A stretch of DNA of 6,294 nt from an uncultured Proteiniphilum sp. (GCF_937873925.1 NZ_CALNAT010000032.1:1-6294); one strand, 5' to 3'. Positions 1-6,140 are shown, counted from the stretch's first letter. Notes: a model not told the origin generated them from the letters alone. Numbers and translations: made by a program.

Positions 1-60
1 CTTCATCTGAGCATCAGACAAAACGGGAGTCAAAATGAAAACGGTTTCGTAATTGTTCAT
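1..60 (-). CDS. rpsF: 30S ribosomal protein S6, N-terminal fragment (cut by window edge)
   Basis: The reverse complement of the first 60 bases is an open frame of exactly 20 codons that starts with ATG (58-60) and runs off the left edge. It reads MNNYETVFILTPVLSDAQMK, the first beta strand and start of helix 1 of ribosomal protein S6; the 'YETVFILTPVLS' segment is typical of Bacteroidales S6. S6 is a small-subunit protein that binds 16S rRNA together with S18, and in this phylum it usually leads an rpsF-rpsR-rplI operon, which would continue outside the window. A near-perfect Bacteroidota promoter lies 44 bp upstream. The gene is transcribed divergently from zwf. Only the first fifth or so is visible, so identity rests on this short but characteristic N-terminus. 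Confidence 0.88.
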   Translation of the reverse strand, partial: MNNYETVFILTPVLSDAQMK

Positions 61-104
61 ACTAATTTAATTATTAATTCGTTAATTAAAAAAATTTCGA
101 GCGG

Positions 105-135
105 CAAAGATACAATAAATTATCCAATTCTCAAA
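105..135 (-). promoter_or_regulatory. Bacteroidota housekeeping-sigma promoter for rpsF
   Basis: Read on the minus strand, TTTG (132-135) is followed after exactly 19 bp by TATCTTTG (105-112). This matches the Bacteroidota primary sigma consensus TTTG-N19/21-TAnnTTTG at every fixed position. Transcription would begin at about position 98-100, giving an AT-rich leader of about 40 nt before the rpsF ATG at 60. I see no hairpin with a CCG bulge of the S6:S18 autoregulatory type in that leader. The sequence match is direct; use as a promoter is inferred. Confidence 0.85.
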
Positions 136-248
136 ACGATAACGATGACAACTTTTTAGACGTACATTTGTTATCCTTTATATCGTAATTGCACGTATTC
201 GTTAAGCTAAATGAATAGAGGCCGAACTTGTATAATTGAATTTCAAAA

Positions 249-1778
249 ATGAAGAAAACAACCAACCAGGCGCTGGTAATTTTCGGCGCGTCGGGAGATC
301 TTACGTACCGGAAACTGATTCCTGCCGTGTTCGACCTGTTTATGAACGATTCACTACCGGAAGGATATGCAATCCTGGGAGTGAGCCGGACTGAACTCAC
401 GGACAAACAGTTCCGCAAGAAAATGAAAGAAGGTATACGGCAGTTTGCTTACTCTAAGGAAGCTGATGAAAAGAAGATAGACCGTTTTCTCTCCTCCATA
501 TTTTACCTGAGTATCGACACCGCAAAGGGAGAGGAGTATATACATGTGAAAAAGAAACTGGACGAACTGAACAAGAAATTCCATCTCGGCCAGAATTATA
601 TCTTTTATCTCTCTACACCGCCCTACCTCTACCCCCTCATTCCCAAATTTTTATACGGGCAGGGGCTCACATTGCAGCAAAAAGGTTTCCGGAGAATTAT
701 TATTGAGAAACCTTTCGGGCACGACCTTTCATCGGCCATCCAACTGAACAGACAATTGCTGGAATTTTTTCAGGAAGATCAGATTTACCGTATCGATCAC
801 TACCTGGGCAAAGAAACCGTGCAGAATATGCTGGTGACCCGTTTTGCAAATGGTATCTACGAACCGCTCTGGAACCGCAACTATATTCAGCACGTCGAGA
901 TCACGGCTGCCGAGAGCGTCGGAGTGGAAAACCGCGGCGGTTATTACGATGAGTCAGGTGCACTGCGCGACATGATCCAGAACCATTTGCTTCAGGTCTT
1001 GTCATTAGTAGCCATGGAACCACCGAACAAAATAACCCCTGACGAGATCCGTTATGAGAAAATGAAGGTATTCCGCTCCCTGCGCCCGTTGAGCAAGGGC
1101 GACCTGAAAAAGAATGTGATCCGTGGGCAATACACCGAAGCGACCGTACGGGGAAAACATTACAAGAGTTATCGCGAAGAAGCCAATGTAAAGATTGATT
1201 CGCGCACGGAGACCTACGCCGCGATGAAGATATATATCGATAATTGGCGCTGGGAAGGAGTACCTTTTTATATTCGCACGGGAAAACGGCTGCCCACACA
1301 GGTATCGGAAGTGGTCATACATTTCAGGCCGTCGCCACAGAGGCTGTTCAAATCGGCCGATGAATCGTCCTATTCCAACAATCAGCTCATCCTCCGTATC
1401 CAACCCGATGAAGGTATTCTGCTGAAAACCGGGATGAAAGTTCCCGGAAGCGGCTATGAAGTCAAATCGGTCAATATGGATTTTCATTATTCGGAACTGA
1501 ACGATCATTATATACCCGGTGCCTATGAAAGGTTGATACTCGACTGTATGGCGGGCGACAACATGCTCTATATGCAGGGTGAAGCGGCCGAAGTGACCTG
1601 GAGGTTCGTGCAGCCCATCCTCGATTATTGGGAGAACGACAAAGATGCGCCCCTGCACGGTTATCCCGCGGGGTCCTGGGGACCGGATATAGCAGACGAC
1701 CTTATCGAGGGAAAAGAAAATACCTGGCGCTACCCATGCAAAAATCTGGCGGAAGATGGGATATATTGTGAATTATGA
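249..1778 (+). CDS. zwf: Glucose-6-phosphate 1-dehydrogenase
   Basis: Oxidises glucose 6-phosphate to 6-phosphoglucono-1,5-lactone with NAD(P)+, the entry step of the oxidative pentose phosphate pathway, in the cytoplasm. The 509-residue length is normal for the family. The N-terminal Rossmann domain carries GASGDLTYRKL (residues 13-23). R47 in GVSR lines up with the Arg that contacts the NADP 2'-phosphate in the Leuconostoc enzyme. EKPFG is at 153-157 and the substrate signature RIDHYLGKE at 181-189. DMIQNH (241-246) supplies the catalytic base H246, and RTGK (343-346) the second substrate lysine. All key residues are present. ATG at 249 is the first possible start, because an in-frame TGA lies at 237-239. 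There is no Shine-Dalgarno sequence, as usual in this phylum. pgl follows after 137 bp, consistent with a zwf-pgl unit; gnd is not next to it. No convincing promoter was found in the 188-bp gap shared with rpsF. Confidence 0.97.
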   Translation: MKKTTNQALVIFGASGDLTYRKLIPAVFDLFMNDSLPEGYAILGVSRTELTDKQFRKKMKEGIRQFAYSKEADEKKIDRFLSSIFYLSIDTAKGEEYIHVKKKLDELNKKFHLGQNYIFYLSTPPYLYPLIPKFLYGQGLTLQQKGFRRIIIEKPFGHDLSSAIQLNRQLLEFFQEDQIYRIDHYLGKETVQNMLVTRFANGIYEPLWNRNYIQHVEITAAESVGVENRGGYYDESGALRDMIQNHLLQVLSLVAMEPPNKITPDEIRYEKMKVFRSLRPLSKGDLKKNVIRGQYTEATVRGKHYKSYREEANVKIDSRTETYAAMKIYIDNWRWEGVPFYIRTGKRLPTQVSEVVIHFRPSPQRLFKSADESSYSNNQLILRIQPDEGILLKTGMKVPGSGYEVKSVNMDFHYSELNDHYIPGAYERLILDCMAGDNMLYMQGEAAEVTWRFVQPILDYWENDKDAPLHGYPAGSWGPDIADDLIEGKENTWRYPCKNLAEDGIYCEL

Positions 1779-1799
1779 TTTGACTGTGTCGATTTTCAA

Positions 1800-1908
1800 T
1801 TCAGATTCAAGATTTCAGATTCAAGATTCAAGATTCAGGATGGGGGATACAGGATGGGGGACTGATGCTTAACAGTAGGGAATGGACAATGGATAATTAG
1901 TAATTAAC
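1800..1908. repeat. Degenerate 7-bp tandem repeats between zwf and pgl
   Basis: Most of the zwf-pgl gap is built of 7-base units. Block 1 (1800-1862) has nine consecutive heptads. The first six are variants of TCAAGAT (TTCAGAT, TCAAGAT, TCAGGAT). The last three are G-rich (GGGGGAT, ACAGGAT, GGGGGAC), so AGGATGGGGGA recurs 14 bp apart at 1837 and 1851. Eighteen non-repeat bases follow. Block 2 (1881-1908) has four more heptads beginning AAT (AATGGAC, AATGGAT, AATTAGT, AATTAAC) and ends 7 bp before the pgl ATG. There is no open frame of note and no clear promoter here. If zwf and pgl are co-transcribed, the array is part of the mRNA. Its role is unknown; slipped-strand expansion is the simplest origin. 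Confidence 0.8.
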
Positions 1909-1915
1909 AAAAAGG

Positions 1916-2635
1916 ATGGAGATACAAATTTTTAAAACACAGGCCGATCTGAACCATGTATTTACCGATAGGGTAAAGGAGATCATATCGGAAAAGGGAA
2001 CAGTAACGGTCGCCCTGTCGGGCGGCTCCACTCCCAAATCACTGTTTGACTACTGGGCGCACCTGCCGGAAGGTGAAATAGGCTGGGAAAAAATCAGGTT
2101 TTTCTGGGGTGATGAGCGCTGCGTACCGCCCACCGACGATGAAAGCAACTACAAAATGACAAAAGAGCATCTGTTTGATTTCGTGCCGGTGCCGGATGAA
2201 AATATTTTCCGTATCCAGGGGGAAAATGATCCCGGATCGGAAGCCGGGAGGTATGGCGAATTACTCGGCCGTAAACTGGAAACGATTGACGGCGTACCCT
2301 CTTTCGACATCATGATGCTGGGCATGGGGGACGATGGGCATACCGCCTCCATTTTCCCTCACGAGATAGTACAGTGGAACAGCCCCGGGAATTGTGTAAC
2401 CGCAACTCATCCCGTAACTGGGCAAAAACGGGTAAGCCTCTCCGGCAGGGTGATCAATGCCGCAAAGAACGTCTTCTTTCTGGTGACGGGTGAAAACAAA
2501 GCCGATAAAGTGAAGGAGATCATAGAATATCCCTTGGAAGCGGCAAAAAAATATCCGGCAGCTCTCGTACAACCGGAATCGGGAAATCTTTGCTGGTTTT
2601 TGGATGAAAAGGCAAGTAAATTATTGAGAAAATAA
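1916..2635 (+). CDS. pgl: 6-phosphogluconolactonase (SOL/DevB type)
   Basis: Hydrolyses 6-phosphoglucono-1,5-lactone, the product of Zwf, to 6-phosphogluconate in the cytoplasm. The 239 residues match the usual length of the SOL/DevB family, which is related to glucosamine-6-phosphate deaminases. Visible motifs are the phosphate-binding loop ALSGGSTP (33-40), WGDERCVP (64-71) and the active-site segment LGMGDDGHTASIFP (135-148) with the likely catalytic H142. QKR at 170-172 supplies a conserved substrate arginine. The GDDGHTASIFP form favours the lactonase over NagB-type deaminases, as does the position directly after zwf. The ATG at 1916 gives a normal N-terminus beginning MEIQIF; AAAAAGG directly abuts it, too close to act as a standard ribosome binding site. 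The gene ends 15 bp from the convergent stop of the minus-strand regulator gene, with no clear terminator hairpin between them. Confidence 0.95.
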   Translation: MEIQIFKTQADLNHVFTDRVKEIISEKGTVTVALSGGSTPKSLFDYWAHLPEGEIGWEKIRFFWGDERCVPPTDDESNYKMTKEHLFDFVPVPDENIFRIQGENDPGSEAGRYGELLGRKLETIDGVPSFDIMMLGMGDDGHTASIFPHEIVQWNSPGNCVTATHPVTGQKRVSLSGRVINAAKNVFFLVTGENKADKVKEIIEYPLEAAKKYPAALVQPESGNLCWFLDEKASKLLRK

Positions 2636-2650
2636 ACAAATTACTGACTT

Positions 2651-3718
2651 TTATTTCCTTCGGACTGAAAATATAAAATCAAAAAGTAATACATTATCAG
2701 ATTCTTCTGACATTTTCTTTTTAATATGGTATTTTCGTTGCTTGATGATATTAATTTCTGTCGATCCAAAACATAAAGCTTTCGCAAAAGAATTGATAGG
2801 CAGCAATGATAGACAACATAATTTAATGTCATTTTGGGTTAGTTTGGCATCAATACCCCGTAAATCTTCCTGAAAATTTTCAAAAAGACTATCGAGTTCT
2901 CGTTGTAGCTGATCCTGTTTTTCATAACTCAAAACCCTCATATCTCTCCCTTTATTCTGTTTTTCCAGTTCTTTAATTTCTGCGTAAATTGGGGTTTGCT
3001 CAAATATCTTCGCCTGTAAAAGATAGGCATTATAGCTAAGTGATTGGCTTACATCTTTTTTTGATTGAATGGCGGAATTTAATTTTTCCAACTCAACAGT
3101 CCTCCTCTTAGAAAAAATAAACAAGTCTTTTTGCTGTAGGTAAATCAATAAAAGGATGATAAGGAGTAAAATTACACAGAAAAGGATCACAAGTTGAAGT
3201 TTTGTTTTATTCTGACGATCTATGGAATAAATGATATTATCTATATTTTCTTTGTGATTTCGAACCGAATCTTCAATCTCTATAGCACGATAAAAGAGAA
3301 GCATTGCATTTTTGTGATACTGTTCTAAATAATGTAGAGCTATATCATAATTTTGAAGCCGGGTTTCTATAAAATTCAGATACAAATACGATTCGGTCTT
3401 TATGGGTGTATCATTAGATTCGGCGCTTTTGAGCAAATAGATACGGGCTGAATCATAGTTCAATTTCTCTATACAATCTTTTCCTTTCCGTAAATATAAA
3501 GAATCTACCTGCAATTCACCCTCATTTTCAGGCATCTCTGTTTCGGGAGTATTTGTAAAAAAAATATTCCCGGAACAGAAATGCACAGACACTAAAATAC
3601 AATATGCGATATTCAGAATTCTCACACTCAAATCGTGTGTTTTTGCATGATCAAAAAATCTATTCCACCCTTTCCCAGTTTTCAGAATTTTGCACTTTCC
3701 GGTCTTGGTCAAATTCAA
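2651..3718 (-). CDS. Membrane-bound TPR / LuxR-like HTH putative regulator
   Basis: Function unknown; architecture suggests a membrane-anchored transcription regulator of a type common in Bacteroidota. Numbered from the ATG at 3718 (355 aa), it has a hydrophobic segment at 34-50 that looks like a signal peptide or anchor. A helical TPR-like region follows at about 65-150 (SLYLRKGKDCIEKLNYDSARIY, then YDIALHYLEQYHK). A strong transmembrane helix lies at about 174-194, and a charged coiled coil at about 203-290. The C-terminal segment 293-336 (from LTQNDIKLCCLSL to RKYHIKKKM) resembles the HTH of LuxR-like regulators that end Bacteroidota TPR proteins. The start is doubtful. The ATG at 3718 overlaps the upstream gene by 59 bp, and the first 31 residues look like its shifted frame. 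GTG at 3623-3625, or TTG at 3629-3631, would put the hydrophobic segment right at the N-terminus. The gene is AT-rich, probably co-transcribed with the secreted protein upstream, and convergent with pgl. Confidence 0.8.
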   Translation of the reverse strand: MNLTKTGKCKILKTGKGWNRFFDHAKTHDLSVRILNIAYCILVSVHFCSGNIFFTNTPETEMPENEGELQVDSLYLRKGKDCIEKLNYDSARIYLLKSAESNDTPIKTESYLYLNFIETRLQNYDIALHYLEQYHKNAMLLFYRAIEIEDSVRNHKENIDNIIYSIDRQNKTKLQLVILFCVILLLIILLLIYLQQKDLFIFSKRRTVELEKLNSAIQSKKDVSQSLSYNAYLLQAKIFEQTPIYAEIKELEKQNKGRDMRVLSYEKQDQLQRELDSLFENFQEDLRGIDAKLTQNDIKLCCLSLLPINSFAKALCFGSTEINIIKQRKYHIKKKMSEESDNVLLFDFIFSVRRK

Positions 3719-4061
3719 GATATCCCGAAATAGACATTCTTTTTCCTTCTGTTTTCACCTCGTAAACAGCACTTTTTCCTTTCCAGTTTTTCATTCCCGG
3801 TAACGTATATAAGATAGTTTCGGTATAAATACCGTCTTTCAGCGTATAAGTCCCTCCAGCCCCGGATATTATATTTCCATCTTTATCAGACATCGTCCAG
3901 ATAAAATGGGTGGACGTAATAAACTTTAAAGTAGTGTATCCTTCACGTACGGGATTACCTGAACTTTCCACCGCTTTCCATGTACCCTCTAAGTTTTGAG
4001 CACTCAACATGCAACTTGTTGCTATCAGCAACAACGTAAAAAAAAATGTTTTTGTTTTCAT
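3660..4061 (-). CDS. Small secreted lipocalin-like protein, function unknown
   Basis: A 133-residue exported protein. Residues 1-21 form a signal peptide: Lys at 2 and 4, a hydrophobic core FFFTLLLIATSC, and a likely signal peptidase I cut at SA|Q (21/22). C17 in ATSC is a weaker lipobox alternative. The mature part is beta-rich. It opens with LEGTW (24-28), continues through THFIWTMSDKDGNI (51-64) and GGTYTLKDGIYTE (69-81), and closes with ENWERV (127-132). This pattern resembles small Bacteroidota lipocalin-like/DUF4488-like secreted proteins, which are thought to form one small beta barrel. Family assignment is from memory and the ligand is unknown. The gene starts a two-gene unit with the membrane regulator downstream, whose longest frame overlaps its 3' end by 59 bp. 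A promoter candidate and a 19-bp direct repeat lie upstream. It is AT-rich like its partner and unlike def and pgl. Confidence 0.83.
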   Translation of the reverse strand: MKTKTFFFTLLLIATSCMLSAQNLEGTWKAVESSGNPVREGYTTLKFITSTHFIWTMSDKDGNIISGAGGTYTLKDGIYTETILYTLPGMKNWKGKSAVYEVKTEGKRMSISGYLEFDQDRKVQNSENWERVE

Positions 4062-4070
4062 ACGGACAAT

Positions 4071-4113
4071 AATTAACTGATTAACACTATCTAAAATTAA
4101 CTGATTAACACTA
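4071..4113. repeat. Perfect 19-bp direct repeat, 24-bp period, in leader of the secreted-protein gene
   Basis: AATTAACTGATTAACACTA occurs twice without mismatch, at 4071-4089 and 4095-4113. On the minus strand, the one the gene uses, each copy contains two GTTAAT hexamers 8 bp apart. This gives four GTTAAT sites at offsets 0, 8, 24 and 32, all multiples of 8. The repeat spans the predicted transcription start (about 4110) and most of the leader before the ATG at 4061. It could be a tandem operator, an mRNA element, or just a local duplication. Confidence 0.85.
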
Positions 4114-4116
4114 GGG

Positions 4117-4148
4117 CAAATATCGAAATAAAAGAAGAGTAATCCAAA
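4117..4148 (-). promoter_or_regulatory. Candidate Bacteroidota promoter for the secreted protein / regulator pair
   Basis: On the minus strand, TTTG (4145-4148) is followed after 20 bp by GATATTTG (4117-4124). The -7 box matches TAnnTTTG at five of six fixed positions, and the spacing is within the usual 19-21 bp. The start would fall near 4110, about 50 nt before the ATG. A second perfect -7 box, TATTTTTG (4193-4200), has no -33 partner at the right distance and sits in AT-rich sequence, so it is less likely. Confidence 0.55.
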
Positions 4149-4270
4149 GAAAAAAGGTTATATTACTCCACTGTAAAACTCTATATATCAAACAAAAATA
4201 AAAAAGAAAGTAAAAATAAATTGATATTTCCCGACGATGTAAATTAAAAATCGATATGATTACCTGGATT

Positions 4271-4288
4271 ACAGTGTTATCTCACTGT
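4271..4288 (-). other. Short hairpin over the def stop codon, weak terminator candidate
   Basis: ACAGTG (4271-4276) and CACTGT (4283-4288) form a 6-bp inverted repeat with a 6-nt loop that contains the def stop codon (4277-4279). On the minus-strand transcript there is no U-run directly after the stem; T-rich sequence begins only about 20 nt further on. It may mark the 3' end of the lptB-ruvX-def unit, but a stem this short could be chance. Confidence 0.25.
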
Positions 4289-4837
4289 TCTGATCTTGTA
4301 TTCACAAGCCACTTTCCCTTTCTCCATATTGGAAAGCTTACCTTTGACCATCCTTTTGCGGAGCGGTGAAATTTTATCGATAAACAGGATCCCTTCTATA
4401 TGATCGTACTCATGCTGGATCACACGCGCCATATAACCGGAGTATACCTCATCCTGCGCCTGCAGGTTCTCATCCAGGTACTGAATACGTATTTCATCTT
4501 CACGGGGCACTTTCTCGTGAATGCCGGGAATGCTCAGGCACCCCTCTTCCGCTGATTCCATCTCTCCATTCCGTTCGGTGATATGAGCGTTGATAAACAC
4601 TTTTTTGAAATCTTTGAATTCAGGATGCTCTTCGCTCGCAAGCGGAGAGAGATCCACTACGAAAATGCGGTCTTCCAGTCCCACCTGCGGGCCGGCAAGC
4701 CCTACCCCGTCGGCACCATACATGGTTTCAAACATGTTGTCGATCAATTCTTTTAAATGGGAATAATTTTCAGGATCGATATCCTGTGCCACTTTTCGCA
4801 AAACCGGGTGTCCGTAAATATATATAGGTAAAATCAT
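4277..4837 (-). CDS. def: Peptide deformylase
   Basis: Removes the formyl group from the N-terminal methionine of new proteins as they leave the ribosome; a cytoplasmic metalloenzyme, usually with Fe2+. The 186-residue length is typical of Bacteroidota deformylases. All three family motifs are intact. Motif 1 is GVGLAGPQVG (44-53), with Gly at residue 49 where many enzymes have Ala. Motif 2 is EGCLSIPG (98-105) with metal ligand C100. Motif 3 is QHEYDHIEGILF (141-152) with metal ligands H142 and H146 and catalytic E143. The ATG at 4835-4837 starts MILPIYIYGHPVLR, where the family normally begins. The ruvX stop codon lies 10 bp upstream, so the two are surely co-transcribed. A 215-bp AT-rich gap separates def from the next minus-strand gene. 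Confidence 0.97.
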   Translation of the reverse strand: MILPIYIYGHPVLRKVAQDIDPENYSHLKELIDNMFETMYGADGVGLAGPQVGLEDRIFVVDLSPLASEEHPEFKDFKKVFINAHITERNGEMESAEEGCLSIPGIHEKVPREDEIRIQYLDENLQAQDEVYSGYMARVIQHEYDHIEGILFIDKISPLRKRMVKGKLSNMEKGKVACEYKIRTVR

Positions 4838-4847
4838 ATTTTATTCT

Positions 4848-5276
4848 TCACTTTTCACTTTTTATTCTCCTGCTCTCCATATATCCCTGCAGGATGATGG
4901 CAGCACTGATTTCATCAATTAGCTCCTTGTTCCGGCGGTCTTTCTTTTTCAATCCGGCATCTCTCATTGTCTGCTCAGCCATTTTGGATGAAAACCGCTC
5001 ATCGTAATATTCCACCGGAATACGCGGGTATAATTTTCTCAATCGGTTCACGAAAGGTTCCACCCGCTTCATATTTTCCGACGGTTTGTTGTTCATCTGC
5101 CTGGGCAGTCCTACCACAATACAGGACACCTCCTCTTTTTGCAGGTACTCACCCAGAAAATCGAAGATCCCCGATGTCTCCACCGTGGTCAGGCCATTGG
5201 CAATGATCTGCAAGGGATCGCTCACGGCTATCCCCGTGCGCTTTTTCCCGTAGTCGATGGAGAGAAGCCGTCCCAT
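4848..5276 (-). CDS. ruvX: Pre-16S rRNA nuclease YqgF/RuvX (putative Holliday junction resolvase)
   Basis: RNase H-fold nuclease of the YqgF family. The E. coli homologue matures the 5' end of 16S rRNA; the Holliday-junction resolvase role was an older prediction. From the start chosen here it has 142 residues, the usual family size. Motifs are LLSIDYGKKRTGIAVSDP with the first catalytic Asp at residue 8, CIVVGLP at about 52-58, YDERF with Glu at 93, and DEISA with the last catalytic Asp at 121. I chose the ATG at 5274-5276 because family members typically begin MGR-L-(A/S)-IDYG and because it leaves a 4-bp gap to the lptB stop. An in-frame ATG at 5289-5291 would add MLLKS and overlap lptB by 11 bp. 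It lies between lptB and def in one tight unit. Confidence 0.94.
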   Translation of the reverse strand: MGRLLSIDYGKKRTGIAVSDPLQIIANGLTTVETSGIFDFLGEYLQKEEVSCIVVGLPRQMNNKPSENMKRVEPFVNRLRKLYPRIPVEYYDERFSSKMAEQTMRDAGLKKKDRRNKELIDEISAAIILQGYMESRRIKSEK

Positions 5277-5280
5277 GGAC

Positions 5281-6114
5281 TTAAGGAGCATTAAATATTC
5301 GTTTGCGCAACTCGAAATCGCGGCCCAGATACTTTTCCCTTACCACCGGATTGGCGGCCAGTTCCTCGGCAGTTCCCTGAAAAAGTACCTTCCCTTCAAA
5401 AAGCAGGTAAGCGCGATCGGTAATACTCAACGTCTCATCCACGTTATGATCGGTAATTAGAATGCCGATATTCCGGTATTTCAACTGAGCGACGATCGAC
5501 TGAATATCCTGCACGGCGATCGGATCGATACCGGCAAACGGTTCGTCGAGCATAATGAATTTCGGGTCGATAGCCAGACAGCGGGCAATCTCCACCCGGC
5601 GACGTTCCCCACCCGAAAGGCGGTCACCGGAATTCTTTCTCACCTTCCCGAGGCCGAATTCATTGATGAGGCTCTCCAGTTTTGCCTTTTGTTCTTCGGA
5701 CGATTTATCGGTAAATTCCAATACCGATTTGATATTATCTTCCACCGTCATTTTCCGGAAAATAGATGCCTCCTGCGCCAGATAACCGATCCCGTTCTGT
5801 GCACGTTTATAAACCGGAAAGCGGGTGATATTCCGGTTACCGATAAATATTTCGCCTTCGTTCGGCACGATCAGCCCCACAGTCATATAGAACGTGGTAG
5901 TCTTGCCCGCCCCGTTGGGGCCGAGCAGACCGACGATCTCACCCTGTTTCACGTTGATGGAGACATGATTCACTACCGTCCGCTTGCCGTACTTTTTTAC
6001 CAGATTTTCGGTACGCAACGTCAGCGATCCATCCTGTCGCATACTATCCTCCGGTATCGTCTCGGTCTCTTGGGTTTCAACGCCGGGCGCTATGTCCTCT
6101 ATCTTCTCATCCAT
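5281..6114 (-). CDS. lptB: LPS export ABC transporter ATP-binding protein LptB
   Basis: Cytoplasmic ATPase that drives LptFG to extract lipopolysaccharide from the inner membrane and push it along the Lpt bridge to the outer membrane. The 277-residue protein is one ABC domain. Walker A is GPNGAGKTT (65-73), the Q-loop Gln is Q114 in YLAQEASIFRKMTVEDN, the signature is LSGGERRR (166-173), Walker B is FIMLDEP (186-192), the D-loop is GIDP (195-198) and the switch His is H223 in TDHNV. The YLAQEASIFRKMTVEDN and ARCLAIDPKFIMLDEPFAGIDPIAV segments separate LptB from general ABC ATPases. It carries about 30 acidic, probably disordered residues before the domain (E. coli LptB is about 241 aa). M25 (6040-6042) is a possible later start, but the ATG at 6114 fits the -7 box at 6133-6140. 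Stop is 4 bp before ruvX. Confidence 0.95.
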   Translation of the reverse strand: MDEKIEDIAPGVETQETETIPEDSMRQDGSLTLRTENLVKKYGKRTVVNHVSINVKQGEIVGLLGPNGAGKTTTFYMTVGLIVPNEGEIFIGNRNITRFPVYKRAQNGIGYLAQEASIFRKMTVEDNIKSVLEFTDKSSEEQKAKLESLINEFGLGKVRKNSGDRLSGGERRRVEIARCLAIDPKFIMLDEPFAGIDPIAVQDIQSIVAQLKYRNIGILITDHNVDETLSITDRAYLLFEGKVLFQGTAEELAANPVVREKYLGRDFELRKRIFNAP

Positions 6115-6132
6115 TTACTCAAAACATTTCTG

Positions 6133-6140
6133 CAAAGTTA
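6133..6140 (-). promoter_or_regulatory. Bacteroidota -7 promoter box upstream of lptB
   Basis: The minus strand reads TAACTTTG, a full match to TAnnTTTG, in the 54-bp gap between the folB stop and the lptB ATG. Transcription would start near 6127, leaving a leader of about a dozen bases. No TTTG lies 19-21 bp upstream; the bases there (GTTC, 6161-6164) match at only two of four positions. It probably gives lptB-ruvX-def a promoter of its own in addition to read-through from folB. Confidence 0.5.

Noticed and set aside
61..100. S6:S18 autoregulatory leader RNA upstream of rpsF
   Set aside because: The leader is nearly all A/T and lacks the CCG bulge motif; CCG occurs only at or before the predicted transcription start.
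231..238. TATAATTG as a -7 box for zwf
   Set aside because: Five of six fixed positions match, but no TTTG lies 19-21 bp upstream and the transcript would start only a few bases before the ATG. TTTG at 167-170 has no -7 partner at the right spacing either.
1005..1658. Long minus-strand open frame (217 codons) opposite zwf
   Set aside because: It lies wholly antisense to a zwf with all catalytic motifs; its translation shows no recognisable domain and is explained by codon bias of the real gene.
2649..2678. AT-rich imperfect inverted repeat after pgl as a bidirectional terminator
   Set aside because: The stem is almost all A-U with mismatches and a bulge, overlaps the end of the convergent coding region, and has no convincing U-run.
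3710..3717. TGAATTTG as a separate promoter for the membrane regulator
   Set aside because: One mismatch in the -7 box and no TTTG at a suitable distance; co-transcription with the secreted-protein gene is simpler.
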